64,000 bases of DNA from an uncultured Prevotellaceae bacterium (GTDB lineage: Bacteria > Bacteroidota > Bacteroidia > Bacteroidales > Bacteroidaceae): contig CALCEL010000063.1 in NCBI GenBank assembly GCA_937900485.1, positions 29,249 through 93,248 on the forward strand, read 5' to 3'. Shown piece by piece: positions 52,687 through 62,000 of the stretch. Each line of letters starts with the position of its first letter. Position 1 is the first letter of the stretch. The translations under genes were made by a program, and so were the position numbers. The notes beneath the pieces were generated by a model. The model saw only the letters and a program-made list of their open reading frames with translations, searched no databases and was not told the origin of the DNA.

Positions 52687-53763
52687 ATGGATGTAGCTGC
52701 GCTTGTTAGTGGCGGCGTCGATTCCGCCGTTTCTGTTCATTTGCTCAAGGAACAGGGAATTAACCCGCATTTGTTTTACATTAAGATAGGGCCGGACAGG
52801 GACACTGAATGGAACTGCACGTCTGAGGAGGACGTGGAGATCTGTCAGTGGCTCGCAAGAAAGTACGGCCTGAAGCTTGATGTCATCGACTTGCATAAAG
52901 AGTACTGGGACAAGGTTGTGGGGTACACCATGGCTAAGGCGAAAATGGGACTGACACCTAACTCGGATGTCATGTGCAATAAACTTATTAAGTTCGGTTG
53001 CTTCGAGGATATTGTAGGAAAGGACTATGAGTACACGGCCACTGGTCACTATGCCACTACAACAAAGAAAAACGGTAAGGTGTGGCTGAGCACAAGCCCA
53101 GACCCCGTCAAGGACCAAACGGACTTCCTGTGCCAAATAGATTATCTGCAGGTCAGCAAGCTGATGTTCCCTATCGGACACATGATGAAGCATGAGGTGA
53201 GAAGCATAGCGGAGAATGCTGGACTGCTCAATGCGGAAAGAAAGGACAGTCAAGGTATCTGCTTCCTCGGTGACATTGACTTCCGTGACTATATCAAGGC
53301 TAATCTCGGAGAGAATCCGGGTGACGTCCGCGAGATAGAGACGGGACGTAAAATCGGTGAGCATAAGGGTTTGTGGTTCTATACTATTGGACAGCGAAAA
53401 GGTCTGGGCTTTGGCGGAGGACCTTGGTTCGTGGTCAAGAAAAACCTGAAACGTAATATTCTTTTCGTCAGTCATGGCTATGATCCCGAAAAAGTGTATA
53501 AGGATCACATGACGATGAATGACTTTCATTTCATCACAAGCTCTGTGTCTCCTGATGGCGTGGCGTTAGACGAGGGCTCGCACAAGGTCACGTTTAAAAT
53601 ACGTCATACTCCAGAGTATTTCACGGGATTGTTGACAAGGAAGAATGACGGTACATGGTATCTCAAGGCGGACGAGAAGATTCACGGTGTCGCGCCTGGT
53701 CAGTTCTGTGTCGTTTATGACGAGAACCACAATATCTGTTATGGTAGCGGTGAGATAAACTGA
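52687..53763 (+). CDS. mnmA: tRNA-specific 2-thiouridylase MnmA
   Basis: ATP-dependent enzyme of 358 residues that puts sulfur on U34 of tRNAs for Lys, Glu and Gln. PP-loop SGGVDSAV (8-15), catalytic Cys97 in DVMCNKLIKFG and Cys192 in SQGICFLG. It overlaps nothing but follows nadA closely. Bacteroidota often have two MnmA copies; this one has the unusual opening MDVAALVSGG and the segment FYIKIGPDRD instead of the common WxxxE type. Confidence 0.93.
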   Translation: MDVAALVSGGVDSAVSVHLLKEQGINPHLFYIKIGPDRDTEWNCTSEEDVEICQWLARKYGLKLDVIDLHKEYWDKVVGYTMAKAKMGLTPNSDVMCNKLIKFGCFEDIVGKDYEYTATGHYATTTKKNGKVWLSTSPDPVKDQTDFLCQIDYLQVSKLMFPIGHMMKHEVRSIAENAGLLNAERKDSQGICFLGDIDFRDYIKANLGENPGDVREIETGRKIGEHKGLWFYTIGQRKGLGFGGGPWFVVKKNLKRNILFVSHGYDPEKVYKDHMTMNDFHFITSSVSPDGVALDEGSHKVTFKIRHTPEYFTGLLTRKNDGTWYLKADEKIHGVAPGQFCVVYDENHNICYGSGEIN

Positions 53764-54002
53764 GGTGCGTCAGTCACACACCTGTATTGCGTCTGTGACT
53801 GTAACGTGTCTCCTGCACAGCTATGTCGGCACTGTTGTTGTCCAGTATATGTCTTTCGCATATGATTATCTGGTGTATCATTCGACATGCAGCTTGGTTG
53901 CCGGCTTCCCGATTCACGAGTGAGGTTTGTGATGACAGGTTTCTTACACCACTGTTTTTGTGTGTGATTTATATGACTCACATGGCAGGTGGTGGCAGCG
54001 GA

Positions 54003-54356
54003 CTACTTCACTTTTATATTTGTTATGTCCTCAAAATGAGCCTGCGCCCATTCTATGAGAGCTGTGATGGTTGGCATAAGCGAGTAGCCGGTGTCTGTTA
54101 ATGAATATTCAACACGTGGTGGTACCTCAGGGTATAACTTACGGTTTACAAGATTGCTTTGCTCCAGACGTTTGAGTGTGGAGGAAAGCATTTTTTGTGA
54201 ACAGTCGGTCATAAGCCCTCTAATCTCGTTAAATCGCAAGATGCCCTTGTCACTGCTGTATAGCTGATATAGCACCAGTAACGACCATTTGTCTCCAAAC
54301 TTGCTGATGACTTGACGTATCGGACAGAACTTGTATTCCTCGTAGATGTTTCCCAT
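54003..54356 (-). CDS. HxlR-family winged-helix regulator
   Basis: Small DNA-binding protein of 117 residues. It begins MGNIYEEYKFCPIRQVISKFGDKWSLLVL; the N-terminal Cys of the HxlR family (CPI) is present and may sense redox or aldehydes. The winged helix spans about 20-85 (ILRFNEIRGLMTDCSQKMLSSTLK cut by helix breaks, then YPEVPPRVEYSLT). The start at 54356 fits a promoter that ends at 54371; a longer start at 54401 would lie upstream of it. Divergent from the SMR-NimA-SDR genes, which it may control. Confidence 0.88.
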   Translation of the reverse strand: MGNIYEEYKFCPIRQVISKFGDKWSLLVLYQLYSSDKGILRFNEIRGLMTDCSQKMLSSTLKRLEQSNLVNRKLYPEVPPRVEYSLTDTGYSLMPTITALIEWAQAHFEDITNIKVK

Positions 54357-54370
54357 TGCCGTTTTTTCGG

Positions 54371-54402
54371 CAAAGGTAACTTTTTTACACTTAGTGTGCA
54401 AA
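54371..54402 (-). promoter_or_regulatory. Promoter with palindromic operator of the HxlR gene
   Basis: On the minus strand -33 TTTG (54399-54402) and -7 TACCTTTG (54371-54378) are 20 bp apart. Between them lies the near-perfect palindrome ACACTTAGTGT (54387-54397), placed where a bound repressor would block RNA polymerase. Autoregulation by the HxlR protein is inferred. Confidence 0.6.
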
Positions 54403-54521
54403 TGTCTTGTGCTTTCTATTCTAATATATTTTCTCTGTAAGACATTAACTTATAGTACAACAGTAGCTAATAACACTTCTAAAAGTTGTATGTGTCTACA
54501 GGATTTACTATTTTTGTATAG

Positions 54522-54695
54522 TACAAAAACTTTAAGATTGCACATGATAGCTATACAAAGACGGATTGGGCATTGACAAATATTACTTTGAGATTGGTAC
54601 CGGAAAAGAAAGCTTTGAATGGGTATAAAATAGGCCTTAGAAGGAGTCGCCGAGATAGTCTTGCAGCCCTCAGTAGGCATGATAAGAAAAGATGA
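54522..54695 (+). pseudogene. Possible gene remnant before the SMR gene
   Basis: An open frame without an ATG (first possible start TTG 54573) ends in a TGA that overlaps the SMR start as ATGA, the pattern of translational coupling. Its sequence (IAHDSYTKTDWALTN, then RLVPEKKALNGYKIG, ending RSRRDSLAALSRHDKKR) is not recognised. It may be the 3' end of a lost upstream gene or chance. Confidence 0.25.
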
Positions 54696-55015
54696 ATTGG
54701 ATTATTTTGATTGTTGCAGGACTGTGTGAAGTGGGTTTTACATATAGTCTCGGTAGGGCAAAGGGAGTCACTGGCACGGAATGGTGGACTTGGTTTTTAT
54801 TATTTGCTGTTCTGTATGTACTTAGTGCCGTGTTACTTGCCAAAGCCACGCAGACGATTCCATTAGGTACGGCATATCCCGTATGGACTAGAATTGGTGC
54901 TGTTGGAGCAGTGCTAGTTGGAATATTCATATTCCGTGAACCTGCAACTTTCTGGAGATTATTCTTCCTCACTACGCTCATCGGAACTATTATTGGATTA
55001 AAAGCATTATCGTAA
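54692..55015 (+). CDS. Small multidrug resistance (SMR) family transporter
   Basis: Four-helix inner-membrane protein of 107 residues. The conserved membrane Glu (E13 in VAGLCEVGFTYSLG) and the motif IPLGTAYPVWTRIGAVG match the SugE/Gdx or YkkC type of SMR dimers, which export guanidinium or quaternary cations in exchange for protons. The stop overlaps the next start (TAATG), so it is co-translated with the NimA-like gene. Cargo unknown. Confidence 0.88.
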   Translation: MNWIILIVAGLCEVGFTYSLGRAKGVTGTEWWTWFLLFAVLYVLSAVLLAKATQTIPLGTAYPVWTRIGAVGAVLVGIFIFREPATFWRLFFLTTLIGTIIGLKALS

Positions 55016-55521
55016 TGGAACAGTTCAGAGAAATGAGGCGCAAACGCCAACAGCTTTCAGAAGAAGAAAGCATCAACATACTACAGAAATCCACGGCAGG
55101 GACTTTGGCTTTGCTTGGAGATAATGACTATCCATATGCCGTTCCCATCAGTTATGTCTATATGAATGGAACACTATATTTCCATAGTGCTATGAGCGGT
55201 CATAAAGTTGATGCCATCCGTAAGTGTGACAAGGCTTCGTTCTGTGTCATTGAGCAAGATGAAGTGCATCCGGAGAAGTACACCACCTTTTATCGGAGTG
55301 TAATAGCTTTTGGCAGAATCCAAATCATAGAGGATGAAGCTGAGAAGTCGGAAAAAGCCCGAATGCTTGGGAATAGATACAATCCCAACCAAGAGGAAGC
55401 TTTGCAGAAGGAACTGGAAAAAGGCCTGTCACGGATGTTGATGATTCGTTTTGATATTGAGCATCTTACTGGAAAAGAAGCTATTGAATTGGTTAGACAT
55501 AATAAAAAGACAGAATTCTAA
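55015..55521 (+). CDS. NimA-like flavin/PPOX-fold protein
   Basis: Split-barrel FMN-binding protein of 168 residues of the pyridoxamine 5'-phosphate oxidase group. The start FREMRRKRQQLSEEESI, the core GTLALLGDNDYPYAVPISYVY (cut after 20 in motif terms) and FHSAMSGHKVDA (56-67) match the 5-nitroimidazole-resistance (Nim) branch, where a His near FHSA is important. Close to Nim, but true resistance is not shown. It is translationally coupled to the SMR transporter. Confidence 0.85.
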   Translation: MEQFREMRRKRQQLSEEESINILQKSTAGTLALLGDNDYPYAVPISYVYMNGTLYFHSAMSGHKVDAIRKCDKASFCVIEQDEVHPEKYTTFYRSVIAFGRIQIIEDEAEKSEKARMLGNRYNPNQEEALQKELEKGLSRMLMIRFDIEHLTGKEAIELVRHNKKTEF

Positions 55522-55534
55522 ACAAAACATTCAA

Positions 55535-56179
55535 ATGAGGATAATATTAACAGGAGCCACAGGATATGTGGGAGAAGGAACGCTACTTGAACTGCTGAAG
55601 GTTGATTCTGTTGAGAAAGTGTTGTCCGTAAGCCGTAAGCCATCTGGTATCAAGCATGAAAAGATGGAAGAGTATCTGGTTCCTGACTTTATGCAGTTGA
55701 AGGAAGGTGATGAGCATTTCAAGGGCTATGATGCCGTGTTCTTCATTGCCGGCATCACATCTGTAGGAACGCCCAAGGATGTATATGTTCGCATCTCTCA
55801 GGATATTCCATTGCACTTTGCCGACATCATGCCAGACAAAGAGCGCATGACCTACATATATCTTAGCGGTGCCGGTACTACACCTGACGGCAAGCAGTTT
55901 TGGCAGAGGGTAAAGAGCAAGACAGAGGCCGAGATACAGACTAAGGGATTCAAACGGACTTTCGCTTTACGCCCTGCCATCATGAAGTGGGCCAAAGGAC
56001 AGAAGCATATCCAGACGATGCAGTATGCCTTCATCGTGTTCTATCCTCTGCTCCGCCTAATGGGACAAGGCAACAACATGAAGGAGATTGCCCTGTCTCA
56101 GCTTGTGCTGGCTCGTGATGGCTATCACAAGTTTGCTATTGATCCTGAGGATATTAAAGAACTTGCCAAACGATTCTAA
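55535..56179 (+). CDS. NAD(P)-binding SDR-like epimerase family protein
   Basis: Atypical short-chain dehydrogenase of 214 residues with the dinucleotide motif GATGYVGEGTLLELL at 7-21 (TGATGYVG). It lacks a clear YxxxK catalytic pair (only SGAGTTPDGKQFW around 110), so it may only bind NAD(P) or act as a sensor. It follows the NimA-like gene by 13 bp. The ATG at 55535 is used, since the frame upstream overlaps the preceding gene. AT-rich, like the other genes of this patch. Confidence 0.8.
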   Translation: MRIILTGATGYVGEGTLLELLKVDSVEKVLSVSRKPSGIKHEKMEEYLVPDFMQLKEGDEHFKGYDAVFFIAGITSVGTPKDVYVRISQDIPLHFADIMPDKERMTYIYLSGAGTTPDGKQFWQRVKSKTEAEIQTKGFKRTFALRPAIMKWAKGQKHIQTMQYAFIVFYPLLRLMGQGNNMKEIALSQLVLARDGYHKFAIDPEDIKELAKRF

Positions 56180-56244
56180 ATGGTCGTCGGACACACTGAC
56201 GTATAAAGTGTAGAATATTATTAGACAGACAAATCGGAATTTAT

Positions 56245-57102
56245 ATGAAGACTATTGAATATACTTTTAGTAGATTGTGCTTCAAGGCAGATGTAATTGA
56301 ATCCTTGGATGATAACGATGTTTTTATTGTACATACTCCAGATGGTAGTTTTCGCATGACCAAAGCAGACTTCTATAGAGTATTTCCAAATGTACCCAAA
56401 ACAAAAAGTTATCAAGAAGGAAGAATTTATCACTGCAAATATCCACCAAAGCGAGCAATGCAGTTTTTAACTGAATCGATTTCTAATCATCAAAGAGAGG
56501 ATAAAAAACTCTATATGGATTTGATTGGTGACGAAATTCGAGAAAAGATAAAAGAGATAGGCTTACTGTGGCATAAATCAGAACATAATCCTCATATTGA
56601 TGAAGATATAATGAATCATTGGGAAGGAATAATTGAAACATGGATTAAAGATGAAAGAATGCCTTTGATAGTCAGAAAGGATACGAGTAAGAAAGGCCAG
56701 GCTTTTCGCCATCCCAGTGGTCGAGAAATAATAATTTCAGATAATACTTTCGCTATTTGGATTTATGGTAGAGTTTTAAGTAGAGAAATGTATTCATTGT
56801 CCCAATTGAGGGATATGCTAAGTCAGAATACAATACCAATGGTTTTTATGCAAACAGCGGAGGTAAGAGAAAAAGGGAAATACACAAAACCATTGGGGAA
56901 TTTCTCTTTACCTGAATGGAAGTTATGCCATATTGAGCCGATTGGATTTAATACCAATAAGAGTTTGGAAGAAATAGATATTCATGATATCAAAGAACAT
57001 TTTAGGAAGTACGCAAGTCCCAGAAATATGTTTGTTCTTCCGAAAGAGATTGGTGATTTAGGAGAAATACCTATCTTCATTGAAGAACAGAAATGCCAAT
57101 AA
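56245..57102 (+). CDS. Uncharacterised protein with a possible HNH-like C-terminus
   Basis: Protein of 285 residues, not recognised as a named family. No signal peptide or membrane segment. Residues 1-60 look like a short beta-rich unit, 60-170 are helical and charged. The C-terminal part, about 230-275, runs WKLCHIEPIG, then DIHDIKEHFRKYASPRNMFVLPKE. This has the spacing H-I-x-P ... SPxN-x-F-x-x-P seen in nucleases of the beta-beta-alpha metal (HNH) type whose last His is lost. Codon use is AT-rich (many ATA, AAA, GAA). It precedes a umuD remnant by 26 bp. Nuclease function is only a hypothesis. Confidence 0.5.
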   Translation: MKTIEYTFSRLCFKADVIESLDDNDVFIVHTPDGSFRMTKADFYRVFPNVPKTKSYQEGRIYHCKYPPKRAMQFLTESISNHQREDKKLYMDLIGDEIREKIKEIGLLWHKSEHNPHIDEDIMNHWEGIIETWIKDERMPLIVRKDTSKKGQAFRHPSGREIIISDNTFAIWIYGRVLSREMYSLSQLRDMLSQNTIPMVFMQTAEVREKGKYTKPLGNFSLPEWKLCHIEPIGFNTNKSLEEIDIHDIKEHFRKYASPRNMFVLPKEIGDLGEIPIFIEEQKCQ

Positions 57103-57128
57103 ATTCTAATTTTTCGAACAGATAGATA

Positions 57129-57332
57129 ATGGCAGACATTGAAATCATACAAGGAGATTTTGATAAGAAACTGAAACTCCAGTTCGTTCCTGGTATCAAA
57201 GTTGGATTTCCTTCTCCTGCCGAGGATTACCGATATGAGCATGAAAGAGCGTGTTCGTCCGAAAGTGAGAATAACAGAAAACCATGCTGGCTGTGTCTGA
57301 ATGCTTTCATGTTGACGCACAGACTTGTGTGA
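57129..57332 (+). pseudogene. Remnant of a umuD-like SOS gene
   Basis: The frame begins MADIEIIQG, then DFDKKLKLQFVPGIKVGF and PSPAEDYR, which is the N-terminus of UmuD (autoproteolytic subunit of DNA polymerase V, with the cleavage region before a later Ser-Lys pair) in Bacteroidota. After about 37 residues (near 57238) similarity ends abruptly and an unrelated tail ENNRKPCWLCLNAF follows to a stop. The catalytic peptidase half is missing, and no umuC follows. A deletion or rearrangement is likely. Confidence 0.7.
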
Positions 57333-57620
57333 TAATTATGTTTTATTGACAAACCTTGTGTTGTTATTTCCCATGTCCTTAATAAACTTAATAAACATAA
57401 TAATATGTCATTTCCTACTCATTCGTGGTGATAAAGAGAATGAAAATGGGGCGATGTCTTACAAGTCTCGTGCGATTCTTAAAAAATGTTTTGATAAGTA
57501 TGGAAGAAAAAACACGTGATAATTCGTGCTTACTAATCTATTTTACTTGATTTTGGTTTATAAAAGATAAAAATTAAAAAAAACTGCAAAGTCGAGATTA
57601 CATTATAAGATGTTTTTTTA
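57333..57620. other. AT-rich gap after the umuD remnant
   Basis: No credible gene. A 64-codon frame (57325-57519) shows a hydrophobic stretch then a basic tail (KSRAILKKCFDKYGRK) but no known family. Confidence 0.45.
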
Positions 57621-57628
57621 TAAATTTG
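57621..57628 (+). promoter_or_regulatory. -7 box of the AAA ATPase gene
   Basis: TAAATTTG, about 53 bp before the start codon; the -33 part is weak. Confidence 0.4.
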
Positions 57629-57681
57629 CGCACTAAAGGGTTAAATACCCACTTTTATTCCTTAAATAACACTAAAAGAGT

Positions 57682-58863
57682 ATGGAATCTTTTTTCCGCA
57701 CACATGCATATTTAGTTGAACACCTGCCGGCGACAGTGCGTAGAGACCTTATGGATGAGATTAACTGGAAAGACAGAATGATCGGCATCAAGGGTGCGCG
57801 AGGTGTCGGTAAAACCACCTTCCTTTTACAATATGCGAAAGAACATTTTTCGCCTAATGACAAAACATGCCTATACATTAACACAAACAATTTTTATGTT
57901 CAGAATGTTGGAATAGCAGAGTTTGCGGGAGAATTCTACCATTCTGGAGGAAAAGTACTCTTGATTGATCAGGTTTACAAACAGCCTGACTGGAGTGAGC
58001 AGCTCCGCGAGTGTTATGACAGGTATCCGGGACTGAAGATCGTTTTCGCTGGTTCGCCGGTGATGCGTCTGAAGGATGAGAATCCGGAACTGAATGGAAT
58101 CGTTCATTCATACAACCTTCGTGGTTTTTCTTTTAGGGAGTTCCTGAATATTAAGACAGGTCTCAAGCTGAAGTGCTATACGCTTGACCAGATTATCGAG
58201 AACCATCGTGAGATTGCGCAGGAGATATTTGAACAGGTCAATCCGCGTGAGTATTTTCAGGATTATCTCCACCACGGTTTCTACCCGTTCTTCCTTGCCA
58301 ACACGAACTATTCGGAAAACCTCCTCAAGAACATGAATATGATGATTGAGGTCGACATACTTCTCATAAAAGGTATAGAGTTGAAGTACTTGGCGAAGAT
58401 TAAGCAGCTGTTCTATCTTTTGACCACCAGCGGCAGTACGGTGCCTAACGTGAGTCAGCTTGCCCAGGAACTTGGCATGTCGAGAGCGACAGTGATGCAT
58501 TACATTAAATATCTCATGGAGGCTCGCCTTGTCAATATGATTTACGCGAAAGGCGATGATTTTCCTAAAAAGCCAGCCCGTGTTCTCCTTCACAATCCCA
58601 ATCTGATGTATAGTTTCTATCCACAGTCTTTTGACACTCACGACGTGTTGGAGTGTTTCTTCTGTAACACACTGTGGAAGGACCACAAGGTGAATAAGAT
58701 TGGAAATCTGTGTTCTTTCCTCATTGACGAGCAGATTGACTTTAAGATTGCGGAGCATTCCACTAAATTGAAGAGCAAGTCGAAGACTTTGTATGCCGTC
58801 AACCAGTGTGACATAGGTGATGGAAACCAGATTCCTCTGTGGATTTTCGGATTCCTCTATTGA
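57682..58863 (+). CDS. AAA_14/DUF4143-type ATP-binding protein with altered Walker B
   Basis: Cytoplasmic protein of 393 residues. The N-terminal P-loop domain has Walker A GARGVGKTT (38-46) and Walker B GKVLLIDQVYKQPDWS, where residue 97 is Gln in place of the usual catalytic Glu. The sensor region FAGSPVMRL follows. A winged-helix segment (about 255-295, SQLAQELGMSRATVMHYIKYL) and the C-terminal DUF4143 nuclease-like domain (about 300-385) complete the family layout. The DUF4143 motif normally ends with a Glu-Asp-Lys-type nuclease core, which is partly unclear here. Role unknown; members are often dismissed as mobile or defence-related. Confidence 0.85.
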   Translation: MESFFRTHAYLVEHLPATVRRDLMDEINWKDRMIGIKGARGVGKTTFLLQYAKEHFSPNDKTCLYINTNNFYVQNVGIAEFAGEFYHSGGKVLLIDQVYKQPDWSEQLRECYDRYPGLKIVFAGSPVMRLKDENPELNGIVHSYNLRGFSFREFLNIKTGLKLKCYTLDQIIENHREIAQEIFEQVNPREYFQDYLHHGFYPFFLANTNYSENLLKNMNMMIEVDILLIKGIELKYLAKIKQLFYLLTTSGSTVPNVSQLAQELGMSRATVMHYIKYLMEARLVNMIYAKGDDFPKKPARVLLHNPNLMYSFYPQSFDTHDVLECFFCNTLWKDHKVNKIGNLCSFLIDEQIDFKIAEHSTKLKSKSKTLYAVNQCDIGDGNQIPLWIFGFLY

Positions 58864-59012
58864 TAAAGGTTCGGAGAAGATGTTGACGGCTTTTGACTGA
58901 CACTCAGGTGTTAGGACGCGAGTAAGATACGAGTTTACCGCCCGCGTTTCCAGGTTTGTTATATTTTTAATTATATATAGATTAAGACAAATAATATTTT
59001 ATAAACATTATT

Positions 59013-62000
59013 ATGGGTAAAGTAAAGAAATTTATCACATGTGACGGTAATACTGCTGCCGCACACGTGGCTTACATGTTCTCAGAAGTAGCGGCTATAT
59101 ACCCGATTACTCCGTCTTCACCAATGGCTGAGCACGTTGACGAGTGGTCAGTTCAGGGTCGCAAGAACCTTTTTGGTGATACAGTGCTTGTTCAGGAGAT
59201 GCAGTCAGAGGCAGGTGCCGCTGGTGCGGTTCACGGCTCATTGCAGGCTGGTGCGTTGACCACGACATTCACAGCCTCACAGGGTCTTCTCCTTATGATC
59301 CCTAATATGTACAAGATCGCAGGTGAGCTCCTTCCAAGTGTGTTCCATGTGTCAGCTCGTACTGTCGCTTCTCACTCTCTCTGTATCTTCGGTGACCACG
59401 GAGACGTGATGGCTTGTCGTCAGACAGGTTTCGCTATGCTTTGCGAAGGCTCAGTACAGGAGGTTATGGACCTCTCTGCTGTCGCTCACCTCGCAGCTCT
59501 CGACACTCGTGTGCCATTCATCAACTTCTTCGACGGATTCCGTACATCTCACGAGTATCATAAGATTGAGGAGATGGACATGGAGGATATCCGTCCACTC
59601 GTTCCAATGGACAAGGTTGCTGAGTTCCGCGCTCGCGCACTCTCACCAGAGCATCCAGAAGCTAAGGGTATGGCTGAGAACCCTGAGACTTTCTTCGCAC
59701 ATCGTGAGTCTTGTAACCCATTCTACGACTCTGTTCTCGAGTCTGTGGAGAAGTACATGGCTGCCATCTCTAAGATTACTGGACGTGAGTATAAGCCATT
59801 CTCTTACTATGGCGCTGAGGACGCTACTGACGTTATTATCCTCATGGGTTCTGCCACAGAGGCTGCTCGTGAGGCTATCGACTACGCTAACGCAAACGGC
59901 AAGAAGTATGGTATGGTGTCTGTTCACCTCTACCGTCCATTCTCTGTTGACCGCCTTCTCGCTACAGTACCTAAGACTGTCAAGAACATCGCTGTTCTCG
60001 ACCGTACTAAGGAGCCAGGCGCAAATGGTGAGCCTCTCTACCTCGATGTTAAGGACGCTTTCTACGGACAGCCAAACGCTCCAAAGATCGTAGGCGGACG
60101 CTATGGACTCGGTTCTTGCGACGTCACTCCGACTATGATCCTCTCTGTATACAAGAATCTTGAGCTCCCAGAGCCAAAGAATCACTTCACTCTCGGCATC
60201 GTCGATGACGTCACTTTCCGTTCACTTCCTCTCGATGAGGAGATGGCTCTCGGTGGTGAGGGCATCTTCGAGGCTAAGTTCTTCGGTCTTGGTGCTGATG
60301 GTACTGTCGGCGCTAATAAGAACTCTGTGAAGATCATCGGTGACAACACTAACAAGTACTGCCAGGCATACTTCTCTTATGACTCAAAGAAGTCAGGTGG
60401 TTTCACTTGTTCTCACCTTCGTTTTGGTGACACGCCAATCCGCTCAACATATCAGATTAAGACTCCTAACTTCGTGGCTTGCCACGTTCAGGCTTATCTG
60501 CGTATGTACGACGTGCTCCGTGGTCTCCGTCAGAATGGACAGTTCCTTCTCAACACAATCTTCGAGGGTGATGAGCTCGTTAAGTTCCTCCCTAACAACG
60601 TGAAGAAGTACTTCGCCGAGAAGAACATCACAGTATACTATATCAACGCTACTAAAATCGCTCAGGAAATCGGTCTTGGAAACCGTACAAACACAATCCT
60701 CCAGTCTGCGTTCTTCCGTATCACAGAGGTTATCCCTGTTGATCTCGCTGTCGAGCAGATGAAGAAGGCTATTGTAAAGTCTTACGGTAAGAAGGGTGAG
60801 GATGTCGTTAACATGAACTACGCCGCTGTTGACCGTGGTGGTGAGTACAAGCAGCTTACTGTTGATCCTTCATGGGCTAACCTCCCAGCTGACCCAGTTG
60901 AGGAGAATAACGATCCAGAGTTTATCAACAAGCTCGTTCGCCCAATCAACGCTCAGAACGGTGACCTCCTCCCAGTATCCGCTTACAAGGGAATAGAGGA
61001 TGGTATGTGGCAGCAGGGTACAGCTGCGTTCGAGAAGCGTGGTGTGGCTGCTTTCGTTCCTGAGTGGGACGCTGAGGCATGTTGTCAGTGTAACAAGTGT
61101 GCGTTCGTTTGTCCTCACTCTTGTATCCGTCCATTCGCTATGACTGACGAGGAGGCTGCAGGTCTCAACGCTGAGACTCTCGAGATTAAGGCTCCTGCTC
61201 AGCTCAAGGGTATGAAGTTCCGTATCCAGGTTGGTGTTAAGGACTGTCTCGGTTGCGGTAACTGTGTTGACGTTTGTCTTGGCACTAAGGGCAACAAGGC
61301 TCTTAAGATGGTTGCTTACGATCCAATCGAGGAGAACGCTATCCAGGAGGCTAAGAACTGGGATTACTGCGTACAGAACGTTAAGTCTAAGCAGGATCTC
61401 ATCGACATCAAGTCTAATCCGCGTCTCAGCCAGTTCGCCACTCCGCTCTTTGAGTTCTCAGGCGCTTGCTCTGGTTGTGGTGAGACTCCATACGTTAAGC
61501 TGATCTCTCAGCTCTTTGGTGACCGTGAGATGGTTGCGAACGCTACAGGATGTTCTTCAATCTACTCAGGCTCAATACCGTCAACTCCATACACTAAGAA
61601 CGAGAAGGGTCAGGGTCCTGCATGGGCTAACTCACTCTTCGAGGACTTCTGTGAGTTCGGTCTTGGCATGGCTATCGCAAACAAGAAGATGCGCGCTCGT
61701 ATCGTGACAATGCTTCAGGAGCTCATCGCTAAGGAGGACACTCCAGCTGAGTTCAAGGAGGCTGCAGAGGAGTGGATCGCAGGTAAGGACAACGCTGACG
61801 CTTCTAAGGCAGCGGCAGCCAAGCTCGCTCCAGCAATCCAGAAGGGTCGTGAGGCTGGTTGCCCAACATGCAAGGACCTCTCTGAGTTGTCACATTACCT
61901 CGTTAAGCGCTCACAGTGGATTATTGGTGGAGACGGTGCGTCATACGATATCGGCTACGGCGGTCTTGACCACGCTCTCGCATCTGGTGAGGATATCAAC

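Noticed and set aside
53823..54101. 92-codon plus-strand frame after mnmA
   Set aside because: Overlaps the HxlR gene on the other strand; composition is that of a shadow frame.
57325..57519. 64-codon frame after the umuD remnant
   Set aside because: Hydrophobic stretch then basic tail without a known family; too short and AT-rich to call.
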